Source: Letharia columbiana | Taxonomy: Eukaryota; Ascomycota; Lecanoromycetes; Lecanorales; Parmeliaceae | NCBI RefSeq assembly: GCF_014066305.1 | Contig: NW_023501092.1 | Location: forward strand, 124,001 to 188,000 | Direction: 5' to 3' | Length of the DNA: 64,000 nucleotides | Notes under the pieces: generated by a model | The model's database searches: none | What the model was told of the DNA's origin: nothing | Seen by the model: the letters and a program-made list of their open reading frames with translations, nothing else | Shown here: piece after piece, positions 11,877-25,293 of the stretch | Layout: each line of letters begins with the position of its first letter | Position numbering within the stretch: position 1 is the first letter of the stretch | Program-made: the position numbers and the translations under genes

Positions 11877-12901
11877 TATATCTATATAATCTATTAATAT
11901 ATATTATTTAATAAATAAATACTTTAAGACTCTAAACTTAGTTATAATTTTATTAGCTTTAATTATTTATTATTAGATAATCGTATTATTAAGATAGAAT
12001 AACTTTATAAGATATTCGTAGATACTTTAATCGCTATAATATATATCTAAGAGGTTTTTATACGCGCTATACGATCTATTAAACTCGAATTTATTCTTAC
12101 TAGAGACTATTAATAGTTAATAATTAGTTTAAATAATTAAACGATTATTTAAATCTAATATTTAATTAAGATTATTTTAGATTAATTCTTCGAATAAAAT
12201 TATAAGATAAGTTTTTAAGGCTATATTCTAGTCTATCGTAGTTAAAATTATTTATTAATACGTTAAATACTTTTAAATACTATCGATAAATCTCCTAAAA
12301 ATAGTTTTAATAGTATCGCCTAATCGAGGTTAACTTTTAGAACGAGCTCTATTATATCTATTCGAAACTTAATTTAAATATCTATAATACGATAAAGATT
12401 AGAGATAAATTTATAACCTCTTATTTTCATATAACTACTTAGTTAAATAATAATATCTAGGCGAAGTAGAGTATATTAAAGTATATTATATATGATAATA
12501 TAGTAGTAATATTACTATAGAAAGATCTAAAGATCTAATTCGTTAAAAGAGATCTTAAAGACGTCTTTAGATATATACTTATTACTATATATAATTAATA
12601 GCTACTTAATTTTAATTGCGATAGATACTATTAAAAAGAATAATATCTATTATTTAAATTATTATATATTATTATTTATATTTAATCTCTTTATAAAGAT
12701 TCTCTTACTTAGATCTTAATCGCGATTCTTTTATAAGAAATAATACTTTACTATTATAAACGATTTCTTCGTAATTCTTTTATTAAATAATAACGTAATT
12801 ATATATATCTAATAATTCGATTAATATTATATAGTAAATTAAAACTTTTAAATTAATTATATAAAGAATATTATAAATTTTATAGTCGAGTTTTATAGAT
12901 A
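11877..12901. other. RIP-mutated spacer between the two retrotransposons
   Basis: About 1,025 bp with the same CpA/TpG depletion but no obvious similarity to the retrotransposon arms. No frame or motif was recognised. It may be the middle of an older repeat into which the elements inserted. Confidence 0.6.
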
Positions 12902-13169
12902 TAAGAGCGTAGTTTACTAACGATTAGCTAGCGAATATAGACTATAAAAGACGTAGTATCGTTATAAAGTTTAATAGTATATTTAATAGTAGAACTAATC
13001 TCTAAGAAATATTAAAACTTCGAGATATATAAAGTAGATCTATATTCGTTAAGCCTCTAAATATATAAAATATATTATTAAAATTAAACTCTAAAAGAAA
13101 CTCTAATATAGATATATATAATATTAACGTCTTAAGTATAAATAGCGTTAAGGTCTATAATCGTATTAG
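12902..13169 (-). repeat. 3' LTR of retrotransposon copy 2
   Basis: Reverse complement of 11611-11876 with scattered transitions. Beyond 13169 the reversed sequence continues into the same purine-rich tract seen before the 3' LTR of copy 1. Confidence 0.85.
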
Positions 13170-15977
13170 ATTTAATAATTATCTTTTCTTTTAGATCTTA
13201 ATTTTTAGACGCCTAAGTAAAAATAGAATATTTATTAAAAAATCTTTAAACTCTAATAGAGAAATAAGAGAAAAGAGTTAATCTATTAAGATTATAATAT
13301 TATTTTAATAACATAATAGAATTAATTCTTACGCGCCGTAGACGCGTTATTAATATATTATATAATAATATTAATACTATCTTTGAGAATAATATCGCTT
13401 TTATAATATTAATTAATAATAATCTATAATAAGTTAACGCGCTTAATATTAACGTTTTTATAGCGCTAGTTAATAGCCTCTATAGCGAATAATATTAGAT
13501 TTAAAAATTTATAATAAAATCTTAAAAATCTAATAGATAAAAGAAGAGAGAAGAGTTTTTTTATAGATAACGTTATTTTTATAGTATATTACGTTTATAG
13601 CGAAGTAACGTAATAATAATCTTTATTATAGAAATTCGAAGAAAGTAATTAATAGAGCGACGCGTTCGCGATAATATTTTTAATTATTAATTAATAATAA
13701 TAGTAGAAATAATAATAATAGTTAGACGACGCGGTCTCTATAGATAATAGCGAAATATTATCGCGTCGCTATTATTTATATTATTAAATATTATTTACTA
13801 ATAATAGCGCTATAATAGAGAATATAAAAATCTCTTTTAAATTATTTATTTTTATTCTTTATAACTTCTAACGTCTCTCTTATAAGTACTTACTTTAATG
13901 TTATAATATTAATATTAATATTAATATAAGTATAATATATCTTATTATATTAGTAATCTACTTCTCTTTATTATAAATATCTTATTATTATTAATCGCGT
14001 TAATATATAAACTAATAATTTTATAATATTCTTTTTTAATAATAATAATAACTTTAATAATAGTAAGTATATAGTCGTCTTTATAGACGCGATTACTAAC
14101 CCTTAACTATTTCTATTATTATCGCTTTATATATATATCTACTAATAAGTTCTAATATCTAATTTATTATATAGAACTTACTTTTATTAAAATAATAATT
14201 TATATATTTAAAATAAGTCTTCTCTCTATAATAATTATAAGATTAAAAGACGCGATATTAATCGCTATATTAAAATTCCTCTATATCTTTAAACGTATAG
14301 ATAAGAAAATTAATATAATGTTATTATCGCGTTAAATAATCTTAAAAGCTATCTTATCAATAAGTTAAGCTTAATAAAGAAGATTATTTAATAATATAAA
14401 TTATAGAAATATATAATAATAATAACTTTAATTCTCTTTTATTATAATTATAGATCTTTAAGATTAATTTATAACGATATATAAGCGTATAAAGAAATTA
14501 AAGAAAATAAATAAGTTATTAAAGAAGAAGCTTAAGAGCCTTTATCGATATATAGCGAACATTAATAAATATTAATATAAAGACTATACTTTAATTATCT
14601 TCTTATTAAAGAATTAAATTAATAAATTTAATTTAAAATCTAATATTAAGATAGCGAAGAATATTTAAATAATAATCTTTTTTTAATAATAGCGCTAGCG
14701 TAAGAACTCTTAGATAGTTCTTTAATAGCTATTTTAAATAAAAATATATTTATATTAATAATATATATCTTAATATAATAAACTTTCTTTATAGTAGAGT
14801 TTAGTAGATAATTAAATAATATAATTATTTTATTAATTTATATCTTAATAATAATAAGTATAAAGAAGTATACGCGTAATATAAGTATTATCTAGAAATA
14901 TATCTAATCTAATCGATAATTATATCTTATTTTATCGCCTTTACTTACTCACTATTAATTTATATAATTAATTAAGCTCTTTAATAATAAGAGACTTATT
15001 ATTTATTACTTAATACTTTCGCTTATTATTTATCTATTTATAAATTTAAATTAGCTTATTAATATTAATAAGTTTATTATCTAATAATTATTAATTATAC
15101 TCTTTACTCTTAATTAATTTATTTAACTTTATATTAAATGTCTTTTTTATACTTAATCTTATTAATAATTTCTTTAATCTCTCTAAAGCTTATTATTATT
15201 AATAAGATTAAGAGTTTATATAAAGACTTTCGCTATATTATTATAATCGCGAAGATAATAAGACTTAAATAATAATATATAAAAGATATTATAAATTTTA
15301 TATATTAAGAATAGAAGTAGATAATATATTTACTCTTCTATCTTATTTATAATTTAAAATAATTTTATAAATTTATAAGATAACTTCTTATTTAGATATT
15401 TTTACTTTAAGATTTTTAATCGCTAATATTATTAAATTATTTATTTTATAGCTTTAAAACTAATATATTTTATTATAATACTTAAATTAAGTTATAACCG
15501 CGCTATAAAAGCGCTTTACTATCTTATCTCTTAATACTTATAACTTCTTTACTCTATTATTTATAGCGAATATCTTCTCTTCTTAATAAAGTTGTTCTTA
15601 ATCTTCTAATAAATTTTAGAATAATATTTATATATTAAAAAGAATAATATTATTTTAATAAAGAAATATTAATTATTTATATAAGCGAACTCTACTATTA
15701 ATAATTATTTTATTTAAATATTTTACTTATTATTAGTAAATACACGTAAGAAATATTTTAGTATCTAATTTTATCGCTTAGTCTATTTATCGATTTATAA
15801 ATAAAAGACGATATTTAGATATTACTTAATTTTAAAATAAAAATAAATAGCGAATTAAAAGCTATTAATAAATATAGAGTCTTTATTATTAATAATATCG
15901 TTTAATATATTATAGCGATATACTATTTTAAAATAAAATATTTTTGTTAGTTAAGTAATATCGATTATAGTAGATAT

Positions 15978-16085
15978 AAGAAATATATCTTATTATTTTT
16001 ATAAATTAATCTACTATAATTAGAATAATATTATAAATAATATTTTTATACTTACTCGCTAATAAGTTAATAATAAAGTTTATAA
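15978..16085 (-). pseudogene. Integrase core fragment of copy 2
   Basis: Reverse complement of the copy 1 integrase segment (8699-8811), with the same spacing and RIP-type stops. Confidence 0.7.
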
Positions 16086-17683
16086 AAATTTTCTTTTATA
16101 ATTTAATAATAATAGAAAATAAGCTTAACTTATTATATAAGCGATACCGCGAAGCTTTAATTTACTAATAAATATTATATATTTTAATATAATCGATAAT
16201 TTACTTTAGATTTTTATTTTAATAATATTTATAAATAAATAGCTTATATATTTTTATAGCGTTAAAGTATTTTAATAATAGATTATTATAGTATTTATTA
16301 ATAAGCTCTTTTCTTAAGATCTTATCTCTAGAAATATAAAGATAATTATTATATCTTAATAATTTTTTAAAATTTAAAATCTATATTTAATTATATATAC
16401 GACGCTTAACCGCTAGCTTATTAATATTAATTCGAAAAGAGTTTACTTAATTATTATAGACTTATAAATCTTAAATTAATATTTTTATTAATCTTTAAAA
16501 TACGTTATAAGTAATCTCTTATACGATCTTAGATTCTCTTCTAGAAATAATTATCTAAATACTAATAATACGAAATATAAGCGTTATCGCCGCTATAATC
16601 TTCTTATTTCTTTATAACTATTTATCGCTAATTTAAAATATAAGTTTATTCTATAATATTAATAAAAGTTTAATATTTAATAGCGAAGTTTTTTTATAAT
16701 TAAGATATCGCGATAGCGGGTTAATAAGATTTAATTTATCTATTTAATAAAAAATCTTAAAGTTATAAATAGCTAACTTTAGTATCTAATAAGCTTATCT
16801 AGAGTTTAATTTCTTCTACTTTATAAAGTCTTTAAGATTATTATAGTCTATTAGAACTTTAATATAATATATACTATCTTTTAAATAGTAACGCTATTAC
16901 TTTATAGACGCTATAATAATAAATAACTCTTAATTATAAATCTTATAGTTTTACTCTATAGAAATTATTTTTCTAAATTAGAATATTACTAATTACTAAT
17001 AATTATTCTTATTTAATTATAAAAGTATAGTTTTTATATCGAAGTTAAAAGTATCGATCTTAAGATATAGCTTTAAATTTAAATTATAATAATATAGAAA
17101 TAGCGTAGTTATAAAAGTGCTTTAAAGCTATTAGAACGCTAGCTTAACGTTATCTATCTACTCTAGTAGTTTAGATTTTTTATTATCTTTATTTTCTTTA
17201 AATAAATTAATAAGTAATATTATTATATTAAAATAGTTATAGATAAATTATTAATAGAAATTAATAAAGTCTAAAAAGACTTATATATTTTAATAACTTT
17301 TTAATTTTAGCTACTTTTTAATAATAGTAATATATTTTTAATCTATTATAATATCTTTAATAAATATAATAAATTCTAGAAACTTAACTTATTTAATATA
17401 GAATTAATATTTTTTTAAATTAATATATAGTTAGAACTAGCGTAAATACTTAAATATTTATTTAATATATTATTAATACTTTATTAAATTAGTATTATAA
17501 ATTAGAATATTATTTAAATATATTATATATATTATATTTATTAGATTTATAAGAGCTTTATTAATATATATTTAAAAAGTTACTAGTATATTAACGAGTT
17601 TAAAAAATATAATTAAATATTCGAAATAATTATAATAATTATAAAACGCTATTTTTTATTTATCGCCTTCTTTAATCTAGATT

Positions 17684-17881
17684 TAATAATAGATATTCTT
17701 AAGATTTAGCTTTATAAAGACTTTAATTTTATATAAATAATTTAAAATCTTAATAATTAGAAGTAGCGAGTATTAATTTTTAATAATTATTATATTTAAA
17801 TCTCGATAATTAATATAAAAATAAAGCTCTCTATTCTTTTTAAGAATAAAAAAAATTAATATTTTAATTAAGAAAATTAAG
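17684..17881 (-). pseudogene. Reverse transcriptase core fragment of copy 2
   Basis: Reverse complement of the copy 1 RT segment; landmarks such as TTTTAAGAATAAAAAAAATT (reversed) at 17839-17858 align with 6921-6950. Not open. Confidence 0.75.
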
Positions 17882-19771
17882 TAATAAATTTAATTTTTTT
17901 AAAGAAAGTTCTTTAGATAGCGCTATAGCTTTATTAACTTTATTTAAAATAGATTATATAAAAAGTTATATAGCGACTTTTTATTATTTTTAATTTTAAT
18001 AATATAATCTCTCTATTTAAGCGTAGATAAGATCTTTACTTTTTTATTAAAAAAAATATTATTAAACTTTAATAACTTCTAAAAAAGTTTTAAATTACGC
18101 TTATTTTCTAATTTATTTTATATTATTATAGTATATATAATCGCGAATATATTTAACTTCTCTTTAATAATTTAAGTAAATTTAATTAATTCTTTAATCT
18201 ATAATTTGCTAGCGTTAACTTTAAATTATTATTACTTTATTATTAAATTTAATAATACTTATAATTAATTTAACTCGAGTATATTTAATATAATATTAAA
18301 GTCTTTTTAATTAATAATATAAAAGAATATATTATATTTTTTATTTTAATCTTAGTTATCTATTAATTAATAGTTTAACTAATATACGCTATAATAATAT
18401 ATACTTTAATCGCTTAGCGCTTTTAATTACGATAAGATAGCGTTATAAAATTTTAAATTTTATTAAATTACGAACTTTTATGAAATTAAATTAATATACG
18501 CTTTAGTGTCGAGTAAAGTAACGAATTACCTCTATTTACTTTAAAGCTTTATTTACTCCTTTATAAAAATAGAAGAAATTATCTCTATTAATTATTATTC
18601 TTATCTTACTTTTAAGATAATTATAAAGCTAAATCTTTTTTTATTAATACTACGTCGATATAGACTATAGATAATTTATTAAAATCTAGATACTTAAATA
18701 TTTAATAACTCTATTTATTATAATAAAAATAATTATTCTTTTTATAGTTAGAGTTAAAGAATTTAACTTTATACTTTATATTATTATCTTAAATATATAC
18801 TATATAAACGTCGTCGTTTAAAATTAATTTAGACTTTAAAATTTAATTCTTTAAAGACTTATTCTTAGTAAATCTTCTCGAAAATTTCGAATAGAAATTA
18901 TTATCGAAATGTATATATTTTAAAATCTTTTTCTATATAATAATCTAGATAAGAATTTTTTTTTATTATTTCGATATATTATTAATATTTAGAATCTTAT
19001 TTTTAAGCTTTAATCTAAGCTTAGCTAAGAAGAAATTAATTTAATACTTCTTAGAAAATAAAGTTATATAAACCTCTAGCTTCTTTAAATAAATCTTAAA
19101 AATAAATATCTTCTAATTAAAGCGTTATTTAATCTTCTTTTATTTTTTATAAATAAGAAGATAGCGATTTATTAGATTCGCTATTAAATTAAATAAAAAC
19201 TATTTAAAGAATTTAAAAGTTATATTCTCTAGATTATAGATTTAATAATATCTATATTATTAAGTATTAGAGTTATCTTCTAAAAATTATATATAATAAA
19301 TAATTCTTAATTAATTAATAGTAAAATATTTAGAACTTATAAGAAACTTAATTTCGACTTTATAAAATTAGCGTAAATACTCTTTCTTATTAATACTCTT
19401 ATAAAAATATATTCTTTTAAAGCGAAGTATTTTCGCTTTAATTAATATATTCGCTAAAGATATAATAGTAATTAATATAAATAAGCTCTCGCTAACTATA
19501 GATAATAAACTAATATTATAAAGCTCGTAATTATAGGCCTTTAATATAATTAATTCTTATTCTTATTCTAGGCGACGATTTTCGATTTTAGCGATTATAA
19601 GATATTCTTCTATAGTAAGATCTTTTATTAGTAAAAAATTCTTAAACTTATTATCGACGCTATAGCGACTCTCGATATTATCTTTATTTTTTATTATATA
19701 ATTTAAAAATAAACCCGATATTATAATAATAATAAATCTTTTTCTTTAAAAGATAGAGAGATTAAAATTAT

Positions 19772-20037
19772 AAAAGCGTAGTTTACTAGTAGTTAGCTAG
19801 TAAATATAAACTATAAAAAATATAATATTATTATAAAATTTAATAATATATTTAATAGTAAAATTAATCTCTAAGAAATATTAAAACTTTAAGATATATG
19901 AAGTAGATCTATATTCGTTAAGCCCCTAGATATATAGAGTATATTATTAAAACTAAACCCTAAAAGGGACTCTGATATAGCATATGCGATATCGGCGCCT
20001 TAACGTAAGCAGCGCTAAGGCCCATAACGTATTAGAT
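19772..20037 (-). repeat. 5' LTR of retrotransposon copy 2
   Basis: Full-length LTR in reverse orientation. It is the least mutated of the four (it keeps GGCGCC and CCCTAAAAGGGACTC-type G/C-rich words), so it is the best guide to the ancestral LTR. Confidence 0.85.
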
Positions 20038-21440
20038 TTAATAAGATGAGACTTCTCTCGAATAAGCTAGTTAAGATAAGAACTATAATTAAAAATCTTC
20101 TAAAAAGAATAATTATCTTATATTAGAAGCTCGAGTTAGTAATTAGCTTTCTCTCTTTTACTATTAAAGTTATAATTCTAAAAAGAGTATTCTTAAGATA
20201 ACTTTTTAATACTCTTCGAAGGTCTATAGTAATTATATAAATTATAGGCGATATAAGAGTAGACTTACTATAGTAAGATATCTTTCTAAAGTACTAGAAT
20301 AGCGTTACCTTAATACGCTATATCGATAATCGAGTTATATAATATATATAGACTAATATATCTAGAAAATTCGATATAGAAGACTATATTCTCGATTATC
20401 TCGATTATATTTAATTAATTTAACTTAAAAACGTTTTTAGTATTAAAATAATTATATATTATCATTCTAAAGATATATAATTTAAAGAAATAAAGGTTAT
20501 CTATTACGCGATAAAGCTATAACTATATTAATTATAAGAATCTCGCTTAGTTCTCTACTGCGATAACGATATATACGTTAATAGATTATATAAATTCTCT
20601 ATATACGAGTTAGCTATAACTCTATTACGCGATATAACTATACTAATAATTACTTACGACATTATAGTAATATCTACTTAAATATCTATAAAGACTAATT
20701 AGCTAGTCGATAATCTATTATATTTTCGATATTAAAAAATCGCTAATATATATCCACAGCTAAAAGATCTCATATCTCCGCTGAAATAAGATAAGACTTA
20801 CTAGAATATTAGTATAATTAGATTATACTACTCTAAGAGACTATACGATTTCTCTAGTAAAGGCTTACTATTAAAATTAGAAAGATATATATAACTCTAA
20901 TAAGATTCTATACGATCTATTACGTACTAATAGAAATCTAACCTTTCTTTCTAATAACTATAAATACTCTTATAAGCTAGATTATTAATCTAAGCACTTA
21001 TCGCGTTAAGTCGAAATTTATAAAGATATATCTTATCGACCTTAAATTAGCTTATATAAATATAAGATTCGATAATCTCTTAGTATTTTATTATCTTTAA
21101 TTATAACGTATTATTATAGATAGTCGACGTCTTTATAACGAAGCTAATATGAAAAAAAGGTATTTAATTACTAAGAATCTATTATTTTAAATTCTTTCTT
21201 ATTTCGATAAGTTAACTTATGCTAAGACGACTCTATATATCTTCTTTTATCTTATCTTCGCGGTATTTCTACGCGTAGATAAGTTTATTTATAATAAGCG
21301 AGATCTTTAATAGAAGAACTTCGGCGAATAATTTCTTATATATCGCTCGATAAGACTATTCGATAATTATCTAGAACTTATACTTTTAGCATCTAAAATA
21401 AATTTATTTCGTTATGAAATTATACTTACGATAGTTATAT
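20038..21440. other. RIP-mutated unidentified repeat DNA
   Basis: AT-rich, CpA/TpG-poor sequence unlike the retrotransposon. The word CTATTACGCGATA with following TATAACTATA occurs twice (about 20495 and 20625). No protein family was recognised. Confidence 0.5.
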
Positions 21441-22424
<984 letters not shown>

Positions 22425-22728
22425 ATATCCTCTTGCTCCGGACTGACCAAGCCTCATCCTAGTGGCGCCGTCAACCAAGCCAATTCGCTATGAGTCTCCC
22501 AGATAGCTTATCTTCTCCCCTCGCACGAAGACTACAAGAAGTCTTGTGACCGGATGACGCTTTCCATGTTCATCGGGACTCGCGGACACAGTACCCGTCA
22601 CTCAGAGAGAAACCTGGTGTCCTTTATGTAGTAGTGATAATGCCTGCCGCGTGTAGAGTCCTCACTAGCTTGTTTCGGAAATCTCGATCGCACACAGACA
22701 TATTCTTCGCCCTTGCTGGAGAATAGAT
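22425..22728. other. Intergenic, downstream of the GT34 gene
   Basis: GC-normal sequence; nothing recognised beyond what would be the 3' UTR of the minus-strand glycosyltransferase. Confidence 0.5.
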
Positions 22729-24127
22729 TCACGTTGCAGCGGTTGGTTCACCTGCCGGCAATGGCAGTACTTGATGAGAACCCACTGCATCCTCATCAGC
22801 GGAGACTGCAACTCCAGCTTCGTAATGCTCCACGATTGCCATCTCCGTCTTCGAACCTCCCGAGTCCAGTGTTCCAGCCTTAGAGCTTCCTGCCTGGGCC
22901 GTCTCTGCCCTCAACTGGTCTTTAGCGGCTGCATATTTACTCTTTGCCTGTTGGAGAGTATCGGCCAAAAACTCTGTGTGACTTCGCATGCCTTCAATAT
23001 CCCCCGCGGAGTTCCAAACCATGTTCTGCAAATTTCCGGACGCTTTCACCACAGGTCGCATCAATTCCGCATCACCCGACATCGACGAAATAGTATGGTT
23101 CGCACTGTCCAGTATGTTTTTCGCTTGGCCATAGATATCCCAGTATGCTTTCACGTCTCTCAAGTATGTTGTATTCACCAATGGGACGGTCCACTGATCC
23201 GCCATATTCTCCACCTTGTCCAACCACGGCCCCATGAACTTCCTCTTATCCTTCATCAACCCCGCAAAATGAATCAACATGTCCCCCGGGTGGACTTTGG
23301 GTCTATCCTTCACCATGTTCTCTTGCAATTGAAATTCGTTATACCAATGCATGGGTTGGAAGACCACGGCGTCACGGAACTGGGGTCTGGAGAAGGATTC
23401 GAGCATAGCGCTTTGATCCGCCCACTTTATGGGGATCTCTGGTCGCAAGGATGGTAGAGCTTGGGCATCCGCAAGCATCTTGACGGACCACTCGTGCACG
23501 CGGAGGAAGAAGACGCCGGAATTGAAACCATCCCAGTTTTTGGAGGCGATGAGATGGATGTTGGGAAATTCGGTCGGTGGGAAGAAGGTCGTCCAAGGCA
23601 CCTTTGGGTTCAAGATGATGGTGTCGGCGTCGAACCAGCTGTTGAAATGAGTAATTAGCATTCTGTCATAGCTCCTCTAGAAAAGATCTACCACAATTGT
23701 TCGAAAATAAGGTTACTGACACGATCCAACCCGCTCGCTGCCCATAAGGCTTGGCCATCTCATTCAGCAGCAGCATTTGTAGATATGAGAGCTTATTATA
23801 CTGCGAGTTTCCATCGAACATGGAATGCCTGAGAACATGCGTCGGCGATCCCCAAGCCTCGCCATGCTTGATGTGCGATTTGATTGCACGCTCAAAAACC
23901 GGATCATATTCATCGTGCAAATTGGTAGTCGCCTGCCGCACTCGCGGACCGCCCTCATTTGGACCAACCAGCTCATCATGTGTGTCCGAAGAATCGAAGT
24001 CGCTTCGGGTATAAACGGACAGACCCTGGAAATGGTGGACGAGAAAGAAGAAAACGATGAGAACGAAGACGCCGACAGAGCCAAGAATGGCTCTTGAAGA
24101 GCGAGGATTATAGATTTGCATGTGCAT
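22729..24127 (-). CDS. GT34-family glycosyltransferase (galactosyl/mannosyltransferase, GMA12/MNN10 type)
   Basis: A type II Golgi membrane glycosyltransferase that should add galactose or mannose to glycoprotein or lipid-linked glycans. Two exons: 24127-23721 and 23638-22729, with an 82-bp intron (donor GTCAGT, acceptor AACAG) that joins GWIV to WFDADTIILNP; 438 aa in total. ATG 24127 is the first in frame; 24121 is an alternative. Residues ~14-32 are a hydrophobic signal anchor after a short basic N-terminus. The metal-binding DxD is DAD at 139-141. Downstream blocks NWDGFNSGVFFLRVHEW, the WADQSAM block and MHWYNEF fit GT34. The C-terminal ~100 residues are variable and low in complexity, ending in Ala/Gly-rich sequence. 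No disabling change is visible. It is the first intact gene beside the repeat block. The exact sugar cannot be read from sequence. Confidence 0.9.
23639..23720 (-). other. Intron of the GT34 gene
   Basis: GTCAGT...AACAG, 82 bp. Removing it restores one frame exactly across the catalytic DxD block. Confidence 0.85.
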
Positions 24128-25293
24128 TAAACCCCACCCCCCGAACAAAAGAAAGCAGGGAGAAGGCGAGCTTTAGGAAGAGACCGTGACATCCTTTACC
24201 CTATCGGTATCTACTACCATAGTCTTTTTTAAGTTTGCAAAGCCACGAATAAGCCAACACGAGTGAGGTCAAAGAGGTCAGCAAGTTAGCATGGAGTTCT
24301 GAAGAAATGGCGTGGAACGGCGTTTTAGCTAAGTTGGTGTTTCCCACGCCGCACGCTGGAGCTGAAGACTATCGACCAAAATTTGTATTTTGTTCTTGCA
24401 CCTTCATTTGAACCATTGCTCTAGAAGTGGACAGTGACCTCAAGCCGTTTTTTCATGCTTCTTTGCAATAGTAATAGACACACATACAAATAGTTGAGGT
24501 GGTATGTGGTGAACAGGTGGGGTGAAGCTCAAGATGATGATGCTGACGGCGTTTGATGGAAGTTTGTTTCAGGTTGGTGGCTGATCTCTAGTGGTTTCTA
24601 AACCCCCGTCCTCTTGGCAAGGCGTGCCGAACCTCATTTTACCCCACCTAGAGTAGGTACTTTACTCTTGTATTCCCTTTTCCTCGAGCCGAGAATTGTG
24701 ACAAAAAGCAAGCGAGGTTCTCAGCAAGCACGATTTCTGAAGACCGGCCTGTAATCAGGTACGTCTTCGTTGCCCTGGCTCCTGCGCAATGAAGACTGCA
24801 TCCTTGGAGAAAGAACACATGGGGAAGATAAGAGTGTACGAATTTGGTTGCAAACAATTCAAGGGAACAGCCTGCAAATGATCTGTATGAGCGCACACTC
24901 TTCTATTGTACGCGACTAAGCTAGCAATTCATCTGCGCATGTGACAGGTAAAGAATGGACCGGAGGTGACGAAACGATTGACACGTGAATCCAACCCGAA
25001 GGAAACAGACGCCATGCTGGCTTCTGAGAGGAAGATACTGCCAGCCTAATACATGTTTCGCAGAGGATCCAGATCGTGACTTTGAATGCGCGGCTTGAAG
25101 ACCCTCCCCCTTCCTCCTCACTTGCGTGCAACCAAGGCAACAGACGCAGTTCGACGGTATCGAGTATGGGCGTAGAGAATAGTAGCATTCGACGTGCGAC
25201 GACGACAAGATATCGCACCACTCAGTTGAAGCATCCCAACGGGGAAAGCGACCTAGAGCGCTGCTCTCCCCTCCTACTTGACACCAAAGCTTC
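24128..25293. other. Intergenic, 1.2 kb
   Basis: Upstream region of the GT34 gene and downstream region of the zinc-finger gene. Short open frames resemble nothing known. A further exon of the zinc-finger gene could lie here, because its stop overlaps a canonical splice donor. Confidence 0.4.

Larger units (their letters stand above)
12902..20037 (-). mobile_element. RIP-degraded Ty3/gypsy LTR retrotransposon, copy 2 (inverted)
   Basis: A mirror image of copy 1: LTRs at 12902-13169 (3') and 19772-20037 (5'), reverse transcriptase relic at about 17684-17881 and integrase relic at about 15978-16085, all on the minus strand. Sampled stretches (for example 13930-14100 against 10690-10860) align nearly base for base apart from C/T or G/A differences typical of independent RIP. 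Coordinates of matching parts sum to roughly 24.8 kb, so the arms are collinear with few indels. Frames are destroyed. Unlike copy 1, both LTRs appear complete. The flank beyond 20037 is also AT-rich. Confidence 0.9.

Noticed and set aside
22771..23457. 228-codon plus-strand ORF
   Set aside because: Antisense shadow of the GT34 gene, whose minus-strand frame has conserved DxD and family motifs and a matching intron.
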